DNA of 64,000 nt, taken from positions 1,788,642 through 1,852,641 of the forward strand of contig NC_040013.1 of NCBI RefSeq assembly GCF_000972845.2, written 5' to 3'. Below the pieces are notes generated by a model. That model had not been told where the DNA came from, made no database searches, and saw nothing but the letters and a program-made list of their open reading frames with translations. Position numbers and translations under genes: made by a program. The stretch comes from Larimichthys crocea. Lineage: Eukaryota > Chordata > Actinopteri > Sciaenidae. Positions 43,385-55,371 of this stretch are shown in pieces; within the stretch, counting starts at the first letter, position 1, and every line of letters begins with the position of its first letter.

Positions 43385-43605
43385 AACTAAAAATGGTTCT
43401 TCTGAACAATTACTGAAGAACCAGTTGGATCCTCCAAAGAACTTTATTGAAAATGGCTCCTTAAAGAACCTATTTTTTACTAAAATCCATTGGAGCAGCA
43501 TTTAAGGTGCCTTAAGGAACCATTTTTTGATGGTTCTTTAAAGAATTTCTTGGTATTATATTATTATATATTGTTATTTAAAGAACCATTTGGATGGTTT
43601 TAACT
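43385..43605. repeat. AAAGAACC-rich inverted repeat element
   Basis: Repeated GGTTCTT / AAGAACC words in both orientations (for example 43397, 43423, 43462, 43516, 43532, 43582) give a strongly self-complementary element. This is typical of small non-autonomous fish repeats. The mirror words let the transcript fold into hairpins. Confidence 0.6.
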
Positions 43606-43682
43606 ATCTTCTAGACTAAACCACTAAACCATACTCAATCATGAAAACAGAGCACACAACAGTCAATCCACGTTTCTCCATT

Positions 43683-43688
43683 TTTATT
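43683..43688 (-). terminator. Poly(A) signal of the DRC2-like gene
   Basis: Minus-strand AATAAA about 330 bases beyond the stop codon. Confidence 0.55.
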
Positions 43689-44017
43689 GTGTCAACAATA
43701 AGTGAGGACATTTTAGGACAACAAATGACACTACTAACAAAATCAGGAACACTTGAACAACTTCCGTTGAAGACCTTCACAAGGGGTTTAAAGCTACTGT
43801 GAAAAGCTAAATAAGTCAACCTTGAGCTTCTGATAGTTTACCATGAAATCAAGGAGTTCATTTTAATATTTCATCAAAGATTATTGGGTCCTACAATAAG
43901 TGTTTGTAATAATGTAATTTCCAAAGGAACAAAGGAAGTTAACCTCAAACATACATTTGACTATTTACATGTGCACGACGGACCTCATCAGATTAAGAAC
44001 TGCATGCTAACATACAC

Positions 44018-46760
44018 CTACATCTTTGTGGTGGTTGGGGTATTGGTCTTTGGGGGCCTGGTGTTTGGGCCACTGGTGTTTGGGGTATTGGTGTTTGGGG
44101 TATTGGTGTTTAGGGTATTGGTCTTTGGGGCCCTGGTGATAAGGGCCTGGTGCACAGTCAGAGGAGCGTCGGGTGCACTGAAGGTGTTGTTGCTGAGTGT
44201 CATATCGTCCAGGTGCTTATGCAGCTGCAGCTTCAACTGCTCGTTCTCTTGCTTCAGTTCGACTTTGTGTTTCTTCAGAGCATCTCGCTGCAGCACCACA
44301 TGGTTCAGGCGCTGCGTCAGCTGATGCAGCTCTGGAACCTCTGACACCTTCTACAGACAGAGACCCAAAAGTCAGGGAGGTTGCATTTGCAAATAAGTGA
44401 ACCACTTCTCATTTACAATGAGAACCTAGACAAGGTTCCCAACTTGTCTGATCGTCCTGGATGTCCTACCTTGGCTGGTTCCTCTGTCTCCGGTTCAGTT
44501 TTCTCCTCTCGATGTTCCATTGTAGGAAATGATATTGCTGAGGCTTTCTCCAGCTTTGTCTCTAATGTCTGACATACTTTACCAAGGAGTAAAATCCTCT
44601 CTCCCTGCATAGCCACACAGTGAAAATACAGTGAAAAGAAGGGCGAGCATAGGTGTGAACAGTGGGCAAACCAGGTGTGAGATGGTTCACCTTGGCAATA
44701 ACTGTTTGCAGTTTCTTGGTGGCGTTGTTGCTCTGCATGGTGAGGTTGGTGAGCCGTTTCCTTCCATCTTTTTGAACCTGAGCCAGCTGATTATGAAGCC
44801 GGAGTTTCTCCTGCTGTTGCTGGGCTCTCACGTCTTCTTGGATCAATAATTTGGTCAGGGTTTGTTTCCTCCTACTCATCAAAGGATCCTAAGAAAGGAA
44901 GGTAACAAGACGAAGACTTCGGTTTAACAATCTGATGCTACATTATGAGCCAACTTCTTCTCTGGCTCTGGGGAAGATTTCCTATCAATCCTTCAACAGC
45001 TTTTGCAAACTTTTCAAAAAAATTGCTTCATGATGCATCTGTTTGAAAAGCTCTAAATACTTAAAACAACAAACCAGCATCCACCATATAATTTTTACTA
45101 TATATAGGCTTTGGCCCAATTTCAATCCAGTTGGACGGAACATCTCCAAAGAAGGCACCCAGGAGACATCCTAACGAAATACCCCAACCACCTAAGCAGG
45201 CCTTACGCAAAGGGGACGCAAAGGAGCAGCCGCTCTACTCTGAGCTCCTTCCGTATATCCGAGCTCCTCACCCTGTTTCTAAGGCTGAGACACCCGGAGA
45301 CTATCTATTAGACAAATATTTTCTGAAATCCATTAAGGAACTAGACCTTGTTGGTCAGGTGTCCCTGAAATATTATCAGATTAAATTATTGCACACAGTG
45401 AACCTTCACTGACCGTCATCATCTTCTTTATGTCTTTGTTAACCTCCTGAATGTCAAACGTATCTTTCTCCATCATTCTCCTGAACCATTCGTCATTCTC
45501 GGGTTCCCACTTGGGTTTCTGTTTGGATTCTTCCTTCTTCTCCGTATCAGCTTCTTTCTGTCCACAGAGACAGGAGATAAATCAGGACACCTGTATATTG
45601 GAATGAATATGGTGAGAGCGACCCGGTTCTGTCAGATACCCTTTCTTCATAGGCGTATTCATACAGTTTGGTGCTTTGTGAATACAGTTTGTGCATGTCT
45701 TCCATCACTGCTTTGTGCTTGTCCTCCATAAGGGACATTGTGGCCTCCAGATTGTCTTCCTGCTGCTGAGAATCTGCCAACAACAGCTCTCTGAAACACA
45801 AAGCCCAGATCACACCAGAGAGGCTACGGATCAACACAAAACAATGTTGTCACATTGTTGCATGTTGTTGTCGTTTCTGTCGCAGCTGTAATCAACACTG
45901 CAGGCTGTGGGGGGCGCTGTGGATCTTCAGACTGACCTCTGAGAGTTCAACTTGGAGCTGATGTGCTCCATGCAGTTCTCCCACGGCTCCTGCACTAAAT
46001 TCAGCCGTTTATCCTGCAGAGCGCACAGACTCTCCACGTTTTGCAGGTGAGCACGGCGCACCTGAGCCGACTGACGCTCCTTCTGCAGCAGGCCACACTC
46101 CAGATTCTGCAACACACACAAACAGGAAGTGACACACTGAGAGTCAAACAGGTCAATGTGCGTTAGCACAAAGAGTGTGGTTTCACCTCGATGGTATTGT
46201 CCAGGCCGTCTGTCTCCCGCTCAAACTGCTGTTTGAGCATCATGATGTGTTGACGCAGTTCGGTGTCTTGAGTCTGACGGAGAATCGACCTCCAGCCTTC
46301 GTTCACCTTCAGCATCGTGGCAGCAGAGTTCCTCTTTTCCGCCTCCAACTTGGCCTGATTTTTAAACAGACGACACATCGAGCAGCTGCTCACTGACACA
46401 CCAAACGCTGACTTCCTTTTGAAAAGCTAGAGTGCTAGTTAATGCGTCCAAACCGGCGGTTCTTACCACCATCAGAGTTTGCCAAAACTTCACAGCGAGG
46501 TCACAAGGCCTTCTTAAGTTTAAGGGATGTAGGAAAACCTTTAAAAATGTGTGTACAGCAGGCCTATATCAACATTTCAGCCAGTGCTGTAATGAAAACA
46601 CTTGGAGCTGAACTGTAAGTCAAAGAGTAAAAGTAAAATCAGTCTGAATCTAAATAAGTGTCACCTGCAGAGACAGCGTGCGGCTATGTACGTTCTTGGC
46701 GGCCATCCCTTCCTCTTCCTGAGGGTTAGGGCTACCTCCTTTCTTTGACTTCTTTGGCAT
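44018..46760 (-). CDS. drc2: DRC2/CCDC65-like coiled-coil protein
   Basis: Eight coding exons: 46760-46665, 46354-46187, 46106-45937, 45790-45640, 45557-45414, 44888-44691, 44604-44470, 44350-44018 (1395 bp, 464 residues; human DRC2 about 484). It opens MPKKSKKGG. The second exon has NSAATMLKVNEGWRSILRQ and ELRQHIMMLKQQFE, matching DRC2 NSALNLNKINTQWRTVLRE. A later exon pair reads QSNNATKKLQTVIAKGERIL, matching the DRC2 SNATLKALRKIV..GEKIL region. The rest is heptad-rich coiled coil. DRC2 is a core subunit of the nexin-dynein regulatory complex that tethers axonemal doublets in motile cilia. The middle is shorter and more diverged than I expect for DRC2, and the C-terminus is an odd Thr/Asn/Pro repeat tail, so it may be a fast-evolving orthologue or a paralogue. 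The symbol is tentative. Confidence 0.68.
45105..45310 (-). mobile_element. LINE remnant, ATCC-tail family, copy 3 (DRC2-like intron)
   Basis: Shares the AGTTGGAC..GGAACA..CTCC, GGAGACATCCTAACGAAATA and GCAGCCGCTCTACTCTGAGC blocks with the other copies of this family. It lacks the tail. Confidence 0.65.
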
Positions 46761-47964
46761 GATGGCTGCTCCTCCTTCTTCTTTTCGTCACTGCTGCTTT
46801 GTCTGATATCCGACTGCAAAACAGTAAAAATAAGATTTAAAAAAAGCTTTTTCATTTCAGAGTGCAGACTTAACGTAAAGCAGAACTTTCATTTTGTGTC
46901 GATTCTGGTGGACAAAATCCATCTTGTTTCACAGATTTACAAAAAAATTGAGACTATAGAAATTGTTTGTTTGTGTCGGCGATATAGAGGCATCAGTATT
47001 AAACTGAGACTGTTTCATAACCAGTGAAATCTCCTTGTGGTACAATTTTTAAAATGGATTACATTTACTTTATTGAGATCTTGATTTTGAGTACGCCTGT
47101 GATGCAAGCTCCCACAATTCAGTGCTCAAAACCTGAACGCAGCAAAAGTTCATTAATATCCTTTATATACATTTAAACATTTAAACTGCGTGAAGAATTA
47201 ATTGCCGAGAATGTGAATTTAACGTGCTTTGTTCTTGTGTCTCTGTGTGCAAGCTTTAATGTTGCATTCAAGGTCCAGTGTGTAGGATTACGTTTGAATC
47301 GTGAGGATTTAAACCAACCGTATACCCCTCACCTCACCCTCACCTTTACCTTCAAACCATGTAGAAAAAAAACTACCTTGAGTACTGATCTATAGCCGGC
47401 TTTTAGTTTGTCCATTCTGGGCTACTCTAGAAACCTGGAGGACCAACTCCCTCTGTAGATATGAAGGCTCACTGAAGATCACAAATCACTGTCAGATGCT
47501 TGTACACAGATGAAAACATGATCCTCCTAAATTTTACATACCGCACCTTTAATGTTTGTCATAGATTGTAACAAAGATGAACATATTTCTATAAGTGGTG
47601 TAAAAGCACACTCAAGGATCAACCGTTACCAAATCAAACCTCGTCATACCTGACAGTTACCTAGTGTTTCTGTAGCGTTGATAAAACGTTGAACAATAAA
47701 CACATCAGTAGTTTGACACCAAACTGCCTTTAAGAAATATGACATTTGTAATATTCCTCACTCCATAAACATGAGACAAAGGTTGTCATATGTCCACAGT
47801 CTGACATCAATATAATCCATAAACATAAACCGTTTTTCTGTACAAACGTTTATATACAAACTGTCTGTGCTGTTTTAATGTTAGATCACATCATTGTAAT
47901 GTAAAGCATATTTAAAACTCCCCCTCACGTGACAATCTGTTGATAATGTTTCTAAAGTAAATTG

Positions 47965-48298
47965 TCTGTAGACATTTTTAAAAAACAACTTAAGACATAC
48001 CTCTTTAGCTTTTACCTGCTCAGGTGCCTTTCACTACTGAATTTTTATGCCCTGATCACTCTGGTGCTTATTCACTGTACAGGTCATATCTACTTTTACA
48101 GCAACTGTTAAGCTTTTTATCCTATAGGTTCTTTTCTTATTTGTTTTATTGTTGTAGTTTTATGTTTCTACTTTTTCTTTTAATTTCTAGTTTTTTATGA
48201 AACTGCTCTATTGTCTATTTCTGTTTTTACTTACTTTTTTTACTCACTTTGGGCTACAATTGAGTATGAAAGGTGCTATATAAATAAATAAAATTGAA
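47965..48298 (+). mobile_element. LINE 3' end (CR1/L2-like)
   Basis: Words AAGACATACCTCTTTAGCTT and GTGCTATATAAATAAATAAA followed by ATTGAAAG are typical of a teleost non-LTR retrotransposon tail; truncated, with no coding part. Confidence 0.6.
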
Positions 48299-48419
48299 AG
48301 TTGAGTTAAACATCTTTAGTTAAACGGAAATTTAAGTTTTTAAACTTACCCGTCAGGCTTTTTTTAATTTAAACTGTTGGTAATAACCGTTTTTCAGTTT
48401 AGTGGTATGTTCTTGAATC

Positions 48420-48815
48420 ATCACCATAGCAACAGCTTTAAAAAATGCGTTTTTAAAAAAAAATCTACTTCATTAATTTAATTTATTTTATTTAGTATTT
48501 GTGAATTTGATCTTCATGGGTTATTTTTTTTTTATTTACAGTCAGTATTTATTTATTTTAATTTAAATTACTTTATTTTTTTTTTTACCGTTTTTTAATC
48601 ACCATAGCAACCGCTTTAAAAAATGCGTTGTTAAAAAAAAAAATCTACTTCATTAATTTAATTTATTTTAATGAGTCTATTTAGTATTTGTGAATTTGAT
48701 CTTCATGGGTTATTTTTTTAAAATTTATTTACAGCTACTATTTATTTATTTTAATTTAAATTACTTTTTTTTTAACCGTTTTTCAATCACCATAGCAACC
48801 GCTTTAAAAAATGCA
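48420..48815. repeat. Tandem duplication, unit about 180 bp, 2.2 copies
   Basis: Units start at about 48420, 48599 and 48786 (partial) with CACCATAGCAACMGCTTTAA. Each full unit carries CTACTTCATTAATTTAATTT, GTGAATTTGATCTTCATGGG and a poly-T block. Copies differ by small indels, mostly in T runs. Confidence 0.9.
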
Positions 48816-49382
48816 CTGGCGAGGTGTACCTGTTGTTTTGTAGACGGACAGCGCCCCCTTGTGACACATAAATTGCACTGTTCATAAAAGAAGACCACTA
48901 AAGGTATCCCAGGTATCAAAGTCCTGAATTCAGAGATGAAATATTGAATGCATGCCATGTTGCGATGCTCGTACATTCAGCACATTTGAAATAAACTAAC
49001 GCACTGCAACAACAAACAGCCTCCAACTTTGTGAGGGGGCAGCAGAGGAGGGGCCCATGTTGTGAATGCTTCCTATGGGCTGATGCAGTCACTGGCTGGC
49101 CAGGCTGGACTCGTCATTCAACCACCCTGAGCCAACTTTCTCTTTTCTCTCAGCTCCCTCGCCCTGGACTGTTTCTGAGGATCAGACCTCAAACCTCTGC
49201 TCTGCTGAGTGTTTACGTCTCTGCTCTGCTGTCTGTTTTCAGGGTTACAGTGGATACTGCATGGTGAGTTTTCTGCCTTTGCTGTCTTAGTTTTTATGAA
49301 TCAATCCACTCTGTGTTTTGAGTCACAACTTCTTGATTGGGAATAATTTCATCTTTTATGTCTCTCTCAGTGTTTACCTGCC

Positions 49383-52300
49383 ATGATGAGACTCACGTTT
49401 GGGACTCTGCACATCAAGGAGAACCCTTGTGCCTCTTTGTCTAGCATCACAGTTGCTCTCTGTCTTCTCACCCTGATCCTGATGGCCCTCAGGAACCGAA
49501 AGAGCCACCACCAACACCACCACCAGCAGCACTCCCATTTGGACCACACAAAATACCCCCCTCCTCCTGGCCCCACGCCGTGGCCCCTTGTCGGCAATCT
49601 GCTCCAGATGGGGGACCAGATTCACCTTTCTCTAACCCGCTTGAGGCTCCGTTATGGCGATGTTTTCACGGTATTTACTGTAAAATGTGTTTCTTTTTTA
49701 GGTTGACAGATGTTGCTGTTTCATCATTCATCATTCCTTGACTTTAGATGCATCTCGGCTCTTTGACTGTCGTCGTCCTGAGTGGATACACCACCATCAG
49801 ACAGGCGCTGGTTCGGCAGGGAGAAGCTTTTGCTGGCAGACCTGACCTATTCACCTTTTCTGCTGTAGCCAACGGGACCAGTATGACCTTTAGTGAGAAG
49901 TATGGACCGGCCTGGATGCTCCATAAGAAGCTGTGTAAGAACGCCCTCAGGTCTTTCTCCCAGGCTGAGCCCAGAGGATCTGGTGCCACCTGCCTCCTGG
50001 AGGAGCATGTCTGCGCTGAGGCGGCGGAGATGGTGGAGGTGATTCAGGAACAGGCTGCTGCTGAAGGAGACATGACAGGTGTAGATCCGGTGACGCCCCT
50101 GGCGACCTCGGTGGCAAATGTTGTGTGCGCCCTCTGCTTTGGGAAAAGATACGACTACAATGACAAGGAGTTCCTCACTATTGTTCACATCAACAACGAG
50201 GTCCTGCGGATCTTTGCAGCAGGGAACCTGGCTGATTTCTTCCCTGTGTTCCGCTACTTTCCGAGTCCATCTCTGAGGAAGATGGTCCAGCACATCCACA
50301 GGATGAACAGATTCATGGAGCGGAGCATTGAGGAACACATCAACACCTTTGATAAGGCAAGAGGCACATGTGATTCATTTTGACAAACCACTAGTTTGAT
50401 CAATATCTTCCCCTAAACCAGTGACCACAAAATACAGATAACAGACTTTCAGCACAGCTCAGTGCGGTAAATGTCGTGTCTGTAACTCTTCTTTTCTTCT
50501 TTCTCTCTCTGTAATTTGCCACCCACTATTCCATCTGACATTGCACTCGTACAGTTGTAGCTGTGAGCGTAACTCCAGCCAAAGAAATAACAAACCAGTT
50601 CCCTGGGAGCTTTGTTCTTATGCACGCGCTCTAATTAGGAATTAGTACCCGCTGGAAGACACGCGTCATAGCATAACTGATTACTGTCTCTGCTGTAATT
50701 ATTGCTTTTAAAACTCTTCACCTCTGTTTCTATATATGACAGCAATGATTTCAGAAATCAGTGTTAAATCAAGTTATGTGTGTGTGATTGCAGAACTGTA
50801 TCCGGGACATTACCGACGCTCTGATTTCACTTTGTGAGGACAGAGAAGACAATAAGGACATGTCTATGCTCTCCAACTCTCAGATCATTCACAGTGTCAT
50901 TGACATCTTTGGAGCAGGTTAGACACACACTGGACATTTCACTTATATTATAATTGATGATGTATAATGCCAGTGATGAAGATGATTACTCTCTTTTTTC
51001 TCTGCTTGTTTGTGATTCTCTGAAGGATTTGACACCATCATTGCTGGTTTACAGTGGAGCCTGTTGTACCTCATTAAGTTTCCTGACATCCAGGACAGAA
51101 TACACCAGGAGATAGGTACTGTACATCCATGCATCCATTTCCTTCCGCTTATCCGAGGTCAGGTTGCGGTGGCAGCAGGTTTAGCAGGTGCGTTCCAGGC
51201 GTCCCCCTCCCTAGCAATGCACCTCCTACTGGGGGATCCCAAGGCGTTTCCAGGCCAGATGGTCTATATAGTCCCTCAAGTGAGTTCTAAGACTGCCTTG
51301 GAGGTCTTTTGCCAGTTGGACTTGCCTGGAACGCCTCCAAAGATGGACTGCTAGAAGGCATCCACCTTAGCTGGCTTCTTTTTGACGTTTTGTACTCCAA
51401 AAGAATCTTTAACATAGTGGTGGGGTCTGTGATCTGGGTATCCCAAGGCAAACTGGTTCCAGGGCAGGGACTAAACTCCATTCAGAGAGGCTTACGAATC
51501 AGCCAAAAAAAAAGCTGCAACACTGGAATCTGCCCGAAGGAACAACATGGAGCCAACGCCCTGTGGGCCCACCACCTTTAGGGATAGGCATAAGGGTTGG
51601 GTGCTTTTCCAGCCGGCTGGTGGGCAAATGAGTTGACCTAGGCATTCTCCTTTTTAATGAATATATAACTCCAACTGGTAAATTCAGTACTTACAGAGCA
51701 TTAAAGAGAAATAATTCATGCTATGGTAAATAGCAAGGGCCCATTCTCCAGTCTCCAGTGCAATGACTCTTAGTCCAGATAAATTTAGACTGAGACGGTG
51801 TTGCTTCCTGCACAGTAGCTCTTAATATTTGAGATGACAAATAGATCCAGAGTTTAATACCACATTTGGATGGTGATTGCCACCCCCTCACCTCATCACC
51901 TCATCCCATCCTTCCTAGCATGATGTATAAACTATGGTGGCTGCACATTTATCTTCTGTAAATAGAGCTCCCTAACTCTAACACACTGGACCGTTAAAAC
52001 AAAAAAAGTATCTCCTTAAAGTAGTTTTTGCAGACAGATATAGTATATGTGAAGATAGGAAGTCTCAAAATTTCAGGGAGAACCAACATAATACAAACCC
52101 AACAACCCGAGTGCCCTTCTCTGGACAGACAGAGTCCGACACCCACCACCAGAGAAACTCACAAAAGATCAGTCCAATTTGCTGACACCAGTGCTACAGA
52201 ACTGGTGCTGTCTGTTCTGAAGCAGAGGAGGAGGGGGGAGGCAGGAGGAGGTGGGATGAATCAGTACGAGAGAGAGGGTGGTGGAGAAAGAAAGAAAGGT

Positions 52301-53645
52301 TAGAGAGTTGTTCCAGGCCGACACAAAGGCCGCAACACGCAAGGCACTGATCACATTCTCCACTTACTCATCGCTTTAATCTTTTATTTTACTGCTTACA
52401 GCGAGCTCACCACTTTACTGGAAACATTATCAATGAATGAGCAACATGAAATGAACTTGAAAGACGAGCATACTTATGTTACAAACTCAAAAGATCCAAC
52501 ACAGACCTCAGCACTTTTAACCCCAGTCTTTACAGAAAGGAAATTTAAAATAATGATGAAGTAATTATATTAGAAATCTATTATATACATAAAAGGTCAT
52601 TTGATAAAGATAATTGATAATTGATAAAGACCTCAGCTTCAATGGCTGTACTGGCCAAACACTCAACCTGCATCACAGTTCAAGGAGTTGTATCCTTCTG
52701 AAAAACAAAACCCTGAGACCTGAGTCTGGAAATCTAGATTTAACAAGAATCTATCTAGAAATATATTAGTGGGAAATCTAGATTTAACAAGAATCTATCT
52801 AGAAATATATTAGTGTCTGATGGACATGGAGACTAGTGGGAGGAGAGCAGCCAGCTGATATTAGTGGGAATGACAGAAACACTGTTCATGTGATAACAAG
52901 TCAGTGTAGCATCAGAATCATTTAAACCCTGATTCATTTCTAATGAGGTTTGGATTTTCTTTTTCCAGGTGAACACATTGGCACAGACAGACTGCCGAGG
53001 TTTTCGGATAAGCCCAAGATGCCTTTCACAGAGGCGTTCATATATGAAGTGTTTCGTCATGCTTCATATGTCCCTTTTACCATTCCTCACTGGTAAGTAG
53101 GCAGTTTTTATTATTACAGTAGACTCATGAACAGTTTTCTTGTTGAAACTTCTCTTCTCTTTAGCACCACGAGAAACGTCACCCTGAATGGATACTTCAT
53201 TCCCAAAGATACCTGTGTCTTCATTAACCAGTATCAAGTCAATCATGACGTGTGAGTATAGCCACAAACCATCGTCAGTACATTATGTCTTTGAATTTGA
53301 CTGATAAGGCGCCCAGATGTGTCAATATCTGTTCCATTGCTCTGTTTTTCACTCTGTCCCAGCGATCTTTGGGGTGACCCGGATTCATTTCGCCCTCAGC
53401 GCTTCCTGGCTTCATCAGGACTCCTCAACAAGGAGCTGACGGAGAAGGTTCTCCTCTTCGGCATGGGGAAGAGACGATGTCTCGGTGACGGATTTGCCCG
53501 TTTGGAGATGTTTGTGTTTCTCACCACGCTGCTTCACAGGCTGCGGATTGAAAACGTTCCCGGGCAGGAGCTGGATCTCAGCACCGATTTTGGGCTGACT
53601 ATGAAACCACGTCCGTACAGGATTACATTTTCCCCGAGGTTTTAG
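49383..53645 (+). CDS. cyp1d1: cyp1d1, cytochrome P450 family 1 subfamily D
   Basis: Seven coding exons: 49383-49670, 49748-50356, 50794-50917, 51026-51115, 52969-53092, 53165-53251, 53363-53645 (1605 bp, 534 residues). It is a haem-thiolate monooxygenase of the endoplasmic reticulum, expected to oxidise aromatic and xenobiotic substrates like other CYP1 enzymes. Seen in order: N-terminal anchor (about residues 18-36), a His-rich linker, the [10 protein letters not shown] hinge, I-helix FGAGFDT (338-344), K-helix EVFR (397-400), then the haem loop [10 protein letters not shown] with ligand Cys480. TIPHCTTRN and [14 protein letters not shown] place it in CYP1. The exon pattern is CYP1A-like, not that of the intron-poor CYP1B/C genes. 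The 1D call rests on this pattern plus position beside tmc1, where human CYP1D1P also lies as I recall. The exon ending 50356 uses a GC donor. Confidence 0.85.
51118..51540 (-). mobile_element. LINE remnant, ATCC-tail family, copy 4 (cyp1d1 intron)
   Basis: Begins CATCCATGCATCCATTTCCT (the 3' tail of a minus-oriented LINE), then CCGCTTATCCGAGGTCAGG and GGGGGATCCCAAGGCGTTTC. It starts just 3 bases inside the intron, almost abutting the donor site at 51116. Confidence 0.75.
52728..52815. repeat. Perfect 44-bp tandem duplication
   Basis: The unit starting GGAAATCTAGATTTAACAAG is present twice back to back (52728-52771, 52772-52815) with no differences seen, so it is very recent. It lies in the large cyp1d1 intron, 150 bases before the next exon. 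Confidence 0.9.
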
Positions 53646-53935
53646 ACGGCCAACAAACAAATTATGCTCTGTGTGGATGTTTCACACATCAACAACAAAA
53701 TGGAAAGATATTGTATATAGAAATGTGTTGAGATTTTGTAGAAATAGTATGAATATGAACTATCTTCATGTCATTCAGTGCTTCTGTGCTCATACTTTCA
53801 TCTCACAGTCTGGGCAGGCCGGGCACAAAATCAGTGATATAGTTGGTGGTGTGTACTTCCTGACATAGTGTGCTAATTTCAGTAGTCTGAATGTCAGCGT
53901 ATGTTTGTATGATAACATCTGAGGTCATACTTCAA

Positions 53936-53941
53936 AATAAA
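53936..53941 (+). terminator. cyp1d1: cyp1d1 poly(A) signal
   Basis: AATAAA, 291 bases after the stop codon. Confidence 0.65.
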
Positions 53942-55361
53942 ATGGCAAACGTTGAACTTCTGTGTCGCTTAACGTGTCTTCAATGAGTACTGTAACTCAA
54001 ACAGTCTCGTGACAGGCATCATTTCAGTTTTCCTTTGTGTGCTTATGTATACAAACCATTTACAGTTTGTGTCGATTAATTAACAAAACACAACAAGGAG
54101 ATGAGACCTTTAGCCCCCTCATCAACCCTGTTCCCTCTCCATGCACTCCTGGTAGCTCGCTGTGTCTTTGTCTCTCACTTTGTTCTAGTCCACAGAGCTC
54201 ACACAGTACAGTTCAAACTATGGCCGTCATTATAGAACAACAAATCACGGCGAACATGTGCTGACTGGCCTCTGATCTAAAGCAGCCAATGAAACGCAGC
54301 ATGCAAAGCCAGGGAATCATGCCCCGCATTATGGATTAAAAATGCTGAACAATTAAGATTGGCCCCAGTTACAGACAAAAGACGGTCTACTTATAGAAAC
54401 TGGTCATCCACCGTAAGCACTGACATGACACCCAGGCTCAAACAGTTAGTTTGAGTCCGAGCCAAGGCCTAAAACGAGCCAATGAACGTCAGATTCAAGG
54501 GGAAGGAAGGTGCTATCACCTACAAATGACAAAAGGTGTTTCTACCTCCCATCCTAATCATGGGATGTGACCCGGTAACAATATATACAGATCATGGGCC
54601 CTGGAGATTTAACCTCTCAAGCTCTGATGGGCTACACACTGTTTTTCCCACATACAAAAGGAGTGTAAACCAACCAGCTGACTTCCTGTTTGCCTCTTCA
54701 GTTACACGTGGGGCCCTGTAACTGTGGGGGCCTCATTCTGTAGACGCTCCCATTTACAAACTGCACGCAATCCCCCTGAATGCAACCAGCCAGTGCCCCT
54801 GGAGTGATGTCATCCATCCCCAGTGGTGGCATGTAACTAAGTACATCAAAGTTCCATTTTATACAAGTTTACTCCACATCTCAGAGGAAGATATTGTACT
54901 TTTTACTCTAGTCTCTGCTTTAGTTACAGATGTTAACTCCTGTTGATGCTACACTGACTCTGGCATGCACGTAATGCAACTCTCAGTTTCCTGATGGACA
55001 GTAAAGTAGACTACTGCCAACTGTAGCTGCTGTTAGCTCAGTTTGTTAGCTCATAGTCCGGCAGGTGGGAGTGTTAGTGTTTGTACCACAGGCGTTTTGG
55101 ACCACCAGGAAGAGGACTGACTTTTAGTGGTTGGTGAGAGCTTGGTGAAATAAAAGGCTGAAAGAGAGACGCCGAGCTGGGCTGACTGCTGCTGGACTAG
55201 GCAGTGATATCAGCTGCTGCTGGGGACCTGGTTGATGTTTGGCTGTTGGCAAAGTTGTCGACTCTCTAGTTATTTTCCCCAATATGGTATTAATACTTGA
55301 TAATACCATGCAACTCAATTAATGACAAGACGCCACTCAAGACATGGTCCAAATATCCCAG
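53942..55361. other. Intergenic, cyp1d1 to kinesin-14 (tail to tail)
   Basis: No coding exon recognised in 1.4 kb between the converging 3' ends. It contains one TLTEEA copy (55000-55245). Confidence 0.6.
55000..55245 (+). mobile_element. TLTEEA repeat family, copy H (internally deleted)
   Basis: A plus-oriented copy in which the TAGCTGCTGTTAGCTCAGTT block and GGCGTTTTGGACCACCAGGA run straight into GACTGACTTTTAGTGGTTGG. The short-frame part is lost. Confidence 0.8.
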
Positions 55362-55367
55362 TTTATT
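55362..55367 (-). terminator. Kinesin-14 poly(A) signal, five bases after the stop
   Basis: On the minus strand the stop codon (55374-55372) is followed by AAAC and then AATAAA. If used, the 3' UTR would be only about 20-30 bases. Confidence 0.5.
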
Positions 55368-55371
55368 GTTT

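Larger units (their letters stand above)
46761..49382. other. Intergenic, DRC2-like gene to cyp1d1
   Basis: No coding exon recognised. It contains a LINE tail (47965-48298) and an AT-rich tandem duplication (48420-48815). The two divergent genes start about 2.6 kb apart. A noncoding cyp1d1 leader exon probably ends at CATG|GTGAGT (49263/49264), with its acceptor at the CTCTCTCAG before 49371. Confidence 0.5.

Noticed and set aside
48690..48976. Small frames in the 48.7-49.0 kb region
   Set aside because: They arise from AT-rich tandem repeat sequence and have no supporting signal.
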